Shown piece by piece: positions 1-4,658 of a stretch of 7,567 bases of DNA (its first letter is position 1; each line of letters starts with the position of its first letter). The notes beneath the pieces were generated by a model. The model worked only from the letters and a program-made list of their open reading frames with translations, searched no databases and was not told where the DNA came from. This DNA comes from CAVPGH01 sp046726955 (lineage in GTDB: Bacteria; Acidobacteriota; Vicinamibacteria; Fen-336): contig JBKPBQ010000318.1 in assembly GCA_046726955.1 (NCBI GenBank), positions 1 through 7,567 of the forward strand, given 5' to 3'. The position numbers were made by a program, and so were the translations under genes.

Positions 1-43
1 GGCTGACACCGATCTTCACCGTCAGGACGAAGCCGCGTTTCAT
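1..43 (-). CDS. Possible 5' end of a divergent leftward gene (partial, unidentified)
   Basis: Read on the minus strand, an ATG at 43 opens a frame (MKRGFVLTVKIGVS) that stays open to the left edge. The same frame is open back to a stop at 104-106, with an alternative GTG start at 95-97. The visible residues look like an ordinary basic/hydrophobic N-terminus. A minus-strand promoter-like pair (101-130) would start transcription about 50 nt upstream of the ATG, which fits. No clear Shine-Dalgarno precedes either start. Only 14 codons are visible, so no family can be named, and the frame could be open by chance in GC-rich DNA. Confidence 0.3.
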   Translation of the reverse strand, partial: MKRGFVLTVKIGVS

Positions 44-68
44 CGCTTGGATGGCGGGGAGCAGCACC

Positions 69-89
69 GGAAGGCGCCAACGGCCTTCC
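69..89. repeat. Short inverted repeat in the left intergenic region
   Basis: A perfect 7-bp inverted repeat (GGAAGGC at 69-75, GCCTTCC at 83-89) encloses a 7-nt loop. No T-run follows on either strand, so it is not a standard intrinsic terminator. It would lie in the 5' leader of the putative leftward transcript, or act as an operator between the divergent genes. A chance hairpin is quite possible at this GC content. Confidence 0.2.
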
Positions 90-100
90 CCGAACACGCC

Positions 101-130
101 ATGCTACAGTAGCTTCGAAGGATACGTCAA
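101..130 (-). promoter_or_regulatory. Possible leftward sigma70-like promoter
   Basis: On the minus strand TTGACG (125-130, five of six consensus bases) and TAGCAT (101-106, four of six) are separated by 18 nt. Transcription would start near 94 and give a leader of about 50 nt before the ATG at 43. The -35 element lies between the ribosome-binding site and start codon of the rightward acyltransferase gene, so expression of the two divergent genes could interfere. The -10 match is modest. Confidence 0.25.
118..122 (+). promoter_or_regulatory. Ribosome-binding site favouring the TTG start at 133
   Basis: AAGGA lies 10 nt before TTG 133. The only competing in-frame start, ATG 175, has no comparable purine-rich element at a suitable distance. 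This is why the TTG was chosen, although family alignments should have the final word. Confidence 0.4.
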
Positions 131-132
131 TA

Positions 133-891
133 TTGGAACAAGCACCTCGCCGCCCCATCGAGATCCAGGCCGAGATGGGACGTCGAGGAGTTGGCCCGCT
201 CCGGAAATATCAGGATCTGGTCGTAGGAAGCTCCAGCTTCTTCAAGCTGGTCCTCTTCGAACTCGTCGTCTGCAGTACCTGGGTACCGGGTGCGCTCGGT
301 CTCGTGCTCCGACGCCTGCTCTATCCCCTCGTCCTCGGCTCCGTGGGTCGCAACGTCGTCTTCGGACAAGGCGTCGTGCTGCGCCATCCCGGCAAGATCC
401 GCGTCGGCGACGACGTGACGGTCGACGACCTCGTGATGCTCGACGCCAAGGGCACGACGAACCGGGGGATCACGATCGGCAACGGTGTTTTCCTGGGCCG
501 GGGAACGATCCTGTCCTGCAAGGACGGCGACATCACGCTCGGCGACCACGTCAACATCGGCTTCCACTCGGAGATCTTCTCGGGCTCGAGCGTGACCGTC
601 GGTCACCACGGGCTCTTCGCGGCGTACACCTACCTCGTCGGAGGCGGCCACGAGTTCGAGAGCACGGAGAGGGCCGTCATCGACCAGCCGCGCTCGTCGC
701 GGGGGATCGCACTCGGATCGAACGTCTGGCTCGGCGCCGGCGTCAAGGTCCTGGACGGGGTGACGATCGGCAGCGACGTCGTGGTGGGGGCGGGAGCGGT
801 CGTGACCGAGGATTTGCCGGACGGTGCCGTGGCGGCAGGCTTGCCGGCGCGCGTCCTCCGGCGCCGGGACGGCGGGGGAGAGTCGGTCTAA
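133..891 (+). CDS. Left-handed beta-helix (hexapeptide-repeat) O-acyltransferase
   Basis: This encodes a 252-residue acyltransferase of the LbH/hexapeptide-repeat superfamily (CysE, LacA, NodL relatives), which transfer acetyl or other acyl groups from CoA to sugars or other hydroxyls. Residues ~25-70 (KYQDLVVGS, then FFKLVLFELVV and LGLVLRRLLYP) form a hydrophobic/amphipathic N-terminal region suggesting membrane association. From ~72 to 225 run hexapeptide turns such as KIRVGDDVTV, ITIGNGVFLG, ITLGDHVNIG, VWLGAGVKVL and GVTIGSDVVVGAGAVV. The tail (AVAAGLPARVLRRR) is the family's usual C-terminal cap. H173 in GGGHEFE is a candidate catalytic histidine. The start is TTG 133; ATG 175 would give 238 residues and still keep the conserved KYQDLVVGS. 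The mutase gene follows after 21 nt on the same strand, so co-transcription is likely, but a functional link is not evident. The substrate is unknown; polysaccharide or lipid-glycan modification is an inference from relatives. Confidence 0.88.
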   Translation: MEQAPRRPIEIQAEMGRRGVGPLRKYQDLVVGSSSFFKLVLFELVVCSTWVPGALGLVLRRLLYPLVLGSVGRNVVFGQGVVLRHPGKIRVGDDVTVDDLVMLDAKGTTNRGITIGNGVFLGRGTILSCKDGDITLGDHVNIGFHSEIFSGSSVTVGHHGLFAAYTYLVGGGHEFESTERAVIDQPRSSRGIALGSNVWLGAGVKVLDGVTIGSDVVVGAGAVVTEDLPDGAVAAGLPARVLRRRDGGGESV

Positions 892-912
892 GATGGACCG
901 ACGGGGATTGCG

Positions 913-2535
913 ATGAAGAAAGTGCTGGAGAAGGACGCGCCGGAAGCGAAGGAGGCGCGCACGTTCACCACGATCTCGGGCCGGCCCATCGAGCCGCTCT
1001 ACGGTCCGGACTCGGTCGCGGGGATCGACTACGCGCGGGACGTCGGCGATCCCGGCTCGTTCCCTTACACTCGCGGCATCCACGAGTCGATGTACCGCGG
1101 CAAGGTCTGGACGATGCGGCAGTTCGCCGGCTTCGGCTCGGCCGCCCACACGAACGCGCGCTTCAAGTACCTGCTCGAGCACGGCAGCCACGGCGTGTCC
1201 GTGGCCTTCGACCTCCCGACGCTCATGGGCCGCGACCCCGACCACCCGCTGTCGCTGGGCGAGGTGGGCAAGTGCGGTGTCGCCGTCACGTCGCTCCAGG
1301 ACATGGAGACGCTCTTCGACGGCATCCCTCTCGACGACGTCACCACGTCGATGACGATCAACTCGCCGGCGGCGATGCTGCTCGCCTTCTACATCCTCGT
1401 CGGCGAGAAGCAGGGCGTGCCGCAGGAAAAGCTCGCGGGGACGATCCAGGCCGACATCCTGAAGGAGTTCATCGCCCAGAAGGAATACATCTTCCCGCCC
1501 CGGCCGAGCATGCGGGTCATCGTGGACATGATCCGCTACTGCACGGAGCACATGCCGAAGTGGAACACGATCTCCATCTCCGGCTACCACATCCGGGAAG
1601 CCGGGTCCACGGCCGCCCAGGAGCTCGCCTTCACTCTCCGCGACGGCATCGAGTACGTGCAGTGGTGCGTGGACGCGGGCATGGACGTGGACTCCTTCGC
1701 GCCGCGCCTTTCGTTCTTCTTCAACTCGCACTCCGACTTCTTCGAGGAGATCGCGAAGTTCCGGGCGGCGCGCCGCATCTGGGCGCGGACGATGAAAGAG
1801 CGCTTCGGAGCGAAGAACCCGCGCTCCTGGATGTGCCGCTTCCACACGCAGACGGCAGGCGTCTCCCTCACGGCTCAGCAGCCGTACAACAACGTCGTCC
1901 GTACCGCGCTCCAGGCGCTGGCCGGGGTGCTCGGAGGGACGCAGTCGCTGCACACGAACTCGCTCGACGAGGCGCTCGCTCTGCCCACCGAGGAGGCCGT
2001 GACGATCGCGCTCCGCACGCAGCAGGTCATCGCCCACGAGTCGGGAGTGGCGAACACCCCCGATCCGCTGGGCGGCTCGTACTTCGTGGAGAAGCTCACG
2101 AGCGACATCGAGGCGGAGGCGCTCGAGTACTTCCGCAAGATCGACGCGATGGGCGGCATGGTGGCGGCGATCGAGAAAGGGTTCCCCCAGCGCGAGATCC
2201 AGGAAGCGGCGTTCCAGTTCCAGAAGGCGGTCGAGCGCAAGGAGAAGATCATCGTCGGCGTGAACGACTACGTGATGGAGGAGAAGCCCGTCCCCATCCT
2301 GTACATCGACGAGAAGGTCGCCGAGGAGCAGGCGGCCCGCGTGGCCGCGCTGAAGGCGACGCGGGACAACGACCGGGTGCGCGCCGCTCTCAGCCGGCTG
2401 CAGGAGGTCGCGCGCGGGAAGGACAACGTCATGCTCCCGATCCTCGAGGCGTCGCGAGCCTATGCCACGCTCGGCGAGATGTGCGACGCGCTCCGCGAGG
2501 TGTGGGGCGAGTACGAAGAACCTCCGGTTTTCTAG
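913..2535 (+). CDS. B12-dependent acyl-CoA mutase large subunit, methylmalonyl-CoA mutase family; isobutyryl-CoA mutase-like
   Basis: This 540-residue protein is the substrate-binding TIM-barrel subunit of an adenosylcobalamin carbon-skeleton mutase. Family motifs include SVAFDLPT (95-102), GTIQADILKEF (176-186), SISGYHIREAG (221-231; H226 is the conserved active-site His), LSFFFNSH, FHTQTAGVSLTAQQPYNN and TQSLHTNSLDEALALPTE. It ends GEYEEPPVF, as complete homologues do, and lacks a B12 domain, which the next gene supplies. In methylmalonyl-CoA mutase (P. shermanii numbering, recalled) Tyr89 and Arg207 hold the substrate carboxylate. The aligned residues here are F71 (RQFAGF) and Q189 (FIAQKEY), matching the Phe80/Gln198 pair of Streptomyces isobutyryl-CoA mutase. 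The 118-residue spacing is identical in all three, and Gln/Arg to His is 37 here as in the methylmalonyl enzyme. Position 98 is Ala, arguing against 2-hydroxyisobutyryl-CoA mutase, which has Asp there. The start is ATG 913 with GGGGA 5 nt upstream. Family membership is near certain; substrate is inferred. Confidence 0.95.
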   Translation: MKKVLEKDAPEAKEARTFTTISGRPIEPLYGPDSVAGIDYARDVGDPGSFPYTRGIHESMYRGKVWTMRQFAGFGSAAHTNARFKYLLEHGSHGVSVAFDLPTLMGRDPDHPLSLGEVGKCGVAVTSLQDMETLFDGIPLDDVTTSMTINSPAAMLLAFYILVGEKQGVPQEKLAGTIQADILKEFIAQKEYIFPPRPSMRVIVDMIRYCTEHMPKWNTISISGYHIREAGSTAAQELAFTLRDGIEYVQWCVDAGMDVDSFAPRLSFFFNSHSDFFEEIAKFRAARRIWARTMKERFGAKNPRSWMCRFHTQTAGVSLTAQQPYNNVVRTALQALAGVLGGTQSLHTNSLDEALALPTEEAVTIALRTQQVIAHESGVANTPDPLGGSYFVEKLTSDIEAEALEYFRKIDAMGGMVAAIEKGFPQREIQEAAFQFQKAVERKEKIIVGVNDYVMEEKPVPILYIDEKVAEEQAARVAALKATRDNDRVRAALSRLQEVARGKDNVMLPILEASRAYATLGEMCDALREVWGEYEEPPVF

Positions 2536-2537
2536 GC

Positions 2538-2936
2538 ATGCCTAAGCTCCGTGTGCTCGTCGCCAAGCCCGGGCTCGACGGCCACGACCGCGGGGCCAAG
2601 GTCGTGGCGCGCGCGCTCCGGGACGCGGGCATGGAGGTCGTCTACACGGGCCTCCGCCAGAGCCCCGAGCAGATCGTGGCCGCCGCCGCCCAGGAGGACG
2701 TGAACGCCATCGGCCTGTCGATCCTCTCCGGAGCCCACCTGCCCATCTGCCGGCGGGTCATAGAGCTGCTCAAGGAGAAGGGGATGGAGTCCGTCCGCGT
2801 CTTCGTGGGAGGGATCATCCCCGCGCAGGACATTCCGGAGCTGAAGGCGCTCGGGGTGTCGGAGATCTTTCTGCCCGGATCGTCCACGGAGGACATGATC
2901 CGGGTCATCGAAGCCGCCGCAACTCTGCGGGCCTAA
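2538..2936 (+). CDS. B12-binding small subunit of the acyl-CoA mutase
   Basis: This 132-residue protein is a stand-alone cobalamin-binding domain, the partner of the preceding large subunit. The DxHxxG motif is D14-G-H16-D-R-G19, with H16 expected to be the lower axial cobalt ligand (base-off/His-on). S61-I-L63 (GLSILSGAH) and G91-G92 (VFVGGIIP) are the other two B12-loop signatures. About 132-136 residues is the usual length for separate small subunits such as IcmB or HcmB. It starts 2 nt after the TAG of the large subunit and has no strong ribosome-binding site, which suggests translational coupling and equal production of the subunits. The frame is also open far upstream (to 51), but that extension runs across two real genes and is a shadow; ATG 2538 is the only sensible start. 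No MeaB/ArgK-type GTPase chaperone gene is present in the window. Confidence 0.93.
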   Translation: MPKLRVLVAKPGLDGHDRGAKVVARALRDAGMEVVYTGLRQSPEQIVAAAAQEDVNAIGLSILSGAHLPICRRVIELLKEKGMESVRVFVGGIIPAQDIPELKALGVSEIFLPGSSTEDMIRVIEAAATLRA

Positions 2937-2961
2937 GTGCCCGACACATCTCGATAAGTCG

Positions 2962-2990
2962 TTGACATAACGGCAGGATCGGTCTACGCT
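2962..2990 (+). promoter_or_regulatory. Sigma70-like promoter for the receiver-valS-nadC operon
   Basis: TTGACA (2962-2967) is a perfect -35 element. A 17-nt spacer leads to TACGCT (2985-2990), which matches the -10 consensus at the first, second and last bases. The expected transcription start near 2997 would leave a leader of about 50 nt before ATG 3050. The region is the longest intergenic gap on the plus strand (113 nt), and no terminator-like hairpin with a T-run follows the B12 subunit, so read-through from the mutase genes is also possible. Confidence 0.5.
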
Positions 2991-3023
2991 CTCCTGATCA
3001 TAGCCTGCGGCGTGGCCCGATCA

Positions 3024-3044
3024 GCCCCCAGTGCGGGGCAGGAG
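3024..3044 (+). promoter_or_regulatory. Leader hairpin abutting the Shine-Dalgarno of the receiver gene
   Basis: GCCCC (3024-3028) and GGGGC (3035-3039) form a 5-bp all-GC stem with a 6-nt loop. The ribosome-binding site AGGAG (3040-3044) begins on the very next base, 5 nt before ATG 3050. This site makes ATG 3050 a better start than the adjacent GTG 3047, which would be only 2 nt away. A competing pairing of CCTGC (3004-3008) with GCAGG (3038-3042) would cover part of the site. Whether either fold regulates translation is unknown. Confidence 0.3.
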
Positions 3045-3049
3045 AGGTG

Positions 3050-4645
3050 ATGGGCAAGAAGATCCTGCTCGCGGACGACAGCATCACGATCCAGAAGGTC
3101 ATCGAGCTGACCTTCTCGGACGAGGACTTCGACGTGGTGACCGTGGGGAACGGCCGCCTCGCGATCGAGAAAGTCCAGGAGGTGCGTCCGGACGTCGTCC
3201 TCTGCGACATCATCATGCCCGAGAAGGACGGCTACGAGGTCTGTGATTTCATCAAGAAGACCCCCGCGCTCACTCACATCCCCGTGCTCCTGCTCACCGG
3301 AGCATTCGAGCCCTTCGACCAGGACCGGGCGAACCGGGTGGGCTGCGACGGCTACCTCGCCAAGCCCTTCGAGCCCGAGACGCTGATCGCCAAGGTGCGC
3401 GACCTGCTGAACCGCGCGGCCAAGCCCGCGGCGTCGACACCGCGGCCTCCCTCGCCTGTGGGGGAGAGGACGGCGGTCGCGCAATCCGGAGGGGCGCCGC
3501 CCGCGGCGATCCCGTTCGTCGCCCCGGCGCGCGAGCCGGAGCCGTTCGCTCCTCGCCAGGCGGGCTTCGTGACCTCGTCCCAGCCTCGTTCCGCGGAACC
3601 GATCCCGTTCCCGCGGTCGGCGAGCACGCCTTCGCCGGCGCCGGCGGCGTTCGCGACGCCGCACCCGGCGGCGCCGGCTCCCGAGCCGATCCCGGTGGCG
3701 AGCTTCATCCCCGACGAGCCCTTCGAGGACCTCGACGCCGGCAGCCTGACGGGCGAAGACGCCCCGGTCGGCACGCCGGCTCCCGCGCCTTTCCCGGCGG
3801 GACGCGAAGAGCTCCTGCCCATGACTCCGGAGGAATCGCGCTCGCTCTCGGCGCCGTCCGAGGACTCCTCGTCCACGGTGATGTTCCGGGCGGAGTCTCT
3901 GCCCTGGAACGCGCCGCCCGCGGCGGCGCCGGCTCCACCGCCCCCGGCGGCCACCAACACCGCGCCGCCCACGATGGCGTTGAGCCCGGAGCCTATGGCC
4001 GAGGCCGAGCCCGAAGTCGCGGAGCTTCCGGTCTTCGAGGAGGTCATCGAGGAGGAGGTCGAGTTCACGCCGGTGCCGCCGGTCGCGACGCCGGTGATGG
4101 AGTTGTCCCCGGAACCGGAGCCGGCCCCTCCGCCGCCTCCGGTCTACACGCCGCCGGCGTATTCGGCTCCCGTCTACACTCCGCCTCCTCCGCCTCCGGT
4201 CGTGAGCCCGCCGCCGGTTCCGCCGCCCCCCGTGGTGGCGCCCGAGCCTCCTCCGCCCGTCTATGTGGCTCCTCCGCCCCCGCCGGTCTTCGAGCCGCCG
4301 CCGCCTCCTCCGCCACCCATGCCGGTTGCGGAGCGGGCGGCGATGCCTCCGCCGCCGCCGGAGCCCGAGCCCGTCGAGGAGATCGAGGAGCTCGGACCGC
4401 CCGTCGCGGAGGCCTCGTTCGAGGACCTCGCCGTGAGCGAGCCCGCGCCCGCGGCGGCCGCGCCCTCGCAGGCCGCCGACGTGACGGTGCCCGTGGACAT
4501 GGTGGAGAAGATCGCCCAGCGCGTGGTCGCCCAGATCTCGGAGAAGGTCGTGCGCGAGATCGCGTGGGAGGTCATCCCCGATCTCGCCGAGGCCATGATC
4601 CGGGCCGAGATCGAGCGCCTCAAGGGCGAGCTGCAGCGTCTCTAA
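3050..4645 (+). CDS. Response-regulator receiver protein with long proline-rich tail and conserved C-terminal helix
   Basis: This 531-residue protein has an N-terminal CheY-like receiver (about 3-122). Acidic pocket D9/D10, phospho-acceptor D53 (LCDIIMPEKDGYE), T83 and K105 (YLAKPFEPE) are all present, so it should be phosphorylatable by a histidine kinase. Residues ~127-475 are low-complexity and Pro/Ala/Glu-rich, with runs of up to eight prolines at 358-441. The short acidic motif FEDL occurs twice (225-228 and 457-460). The C-terminus (484-531) is predicted helical and contains REIAWEVIPDLAE (502-514). I recall similar tails on receiver proteins of Acidobacteriota and Desulfobacterota, but I cannot name a domain. 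No DNA-binding, GGDEF, HD or kinase domain is visible, so output is probably protein-protein interaction, perhaps in motility or polarity; that is speculation. It heads an apparent operon with valS, 13 nt downstream. No cognate kinase is in the window. Confidence 0.88.
   Translation: MGKKILLADDSITIQKVIELTFSDEDFDVVTVGNGRLAIEKVQEVRPDVVLCDIIMPEKDGYEVCDFIKKTPALTHIPVLLLTGAFEPFDQDRANRVGCDGYLAKPFEPETLIAKVRDLLNRAAKPAASTPRPPSPVGERTAVAQSGGAPPAAIPFVAPAREPEPFAPRQAGFVTSSQPRSAEPIPFPRSASTPSPAPAAFATPHPAAPAPEPIPVASFIPDEPFEDLDAGSLTGEDAPVGTPAPAPFPAGREELLPMTPEESRSLSAPSEDSSSTVMFRAESLPWNAPPAAAPAPPPPAATNTAPPTMALSPEPMAEAEPEVAELPVFEEVIEEEVEFTPVPPVATPVMELSPEPEPAPPPPPVYTPPAYSAPVYTPPPPPPVVSPPPVPPPPVVAPEPPPPVYVAPPPPPVFEPPPPPPPPMPVAERAAMPPPPPEPEPVEEIEELGPPVAEASFEDLAVSEPAPAAAAPSQAADVTVPVDMVEKIAQRVVAQISEKVVREIAWEVIPDLAEAMIRAEIERLKGELQRL
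4121..4372 (+). repeat. Polyproline-encoding low-complexity tract
   Basis: This stretch encodes residues 358-441 of the receiver protein. It consists of degenerate repeats of CCN codons broken by V-Y, V-V or V-F pairs (PPPVYTPP, PPPVVSPP, PPPPVYVAPP, PPPVFEPP). Proline runs reach 5, 6 and 8 in a row. Synonymous codons CCG, CCT and CCC are mixed, so selection seems to act at protein level and not on an exact DNA repeat. Such tracts often vary in length between strains by slippage. Confidence 0.85.
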
Positions 4646-4658
4646 TCCTCCGGGCGCC

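Noticed and set aside
893..916. Seven-codon mini-ORF (MDRRGLR) whose stop overlaps the mutase start as ATGA
   Set aside because: It is too short and has no own ribosome-binding site. It could be a coupling leader, but nothing beyond the chance-level ATGA overlap supports it.
127..2037. A 636-codon minus-strand frame opposite the acyltransferase and mutase
   Set aside because: It spans two real genes in antisense and has shadow-like composition (Arg/Asp/Val/Glu/His-rich) with no domain.
913..2535. Plain methylmalonyl-CoA mutase (mcmA/mutB) or 2-hydroxyisobutyryl-CoA mutase assignment
   Set aside because: The Tyr and Arg that bind the methylmalonyl carboxylate are Phe71 and Gln189. The Ile and Asp typical of the hydroxyisobutyryl enzyme are Phe71 and Ala98.
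51..2537. Long plus-strand extension in the frame of the B12-binding subunit, which would give a 961-residue protein
   Set aside because: Upstream of 2538 the translation is Arg/Pro-rich nonsense overlapping the acyltransferase and mutase genes in another frame. Only 2538-2936 is real.
2937..2961. Possible terminator between the mutase small subunit and the receiver promoter
   Set aside because: No stable stem followed by a T-run is visible; only a 4-bp CGTT/AACG pairing overlapping the -35 element.
3047..3049. GTG as start codon of the receiver gene
   Set aside because: The AGGAG element would be only 2 nt away; ATG 3050 at 5 nt fits better and adds no odd residue.
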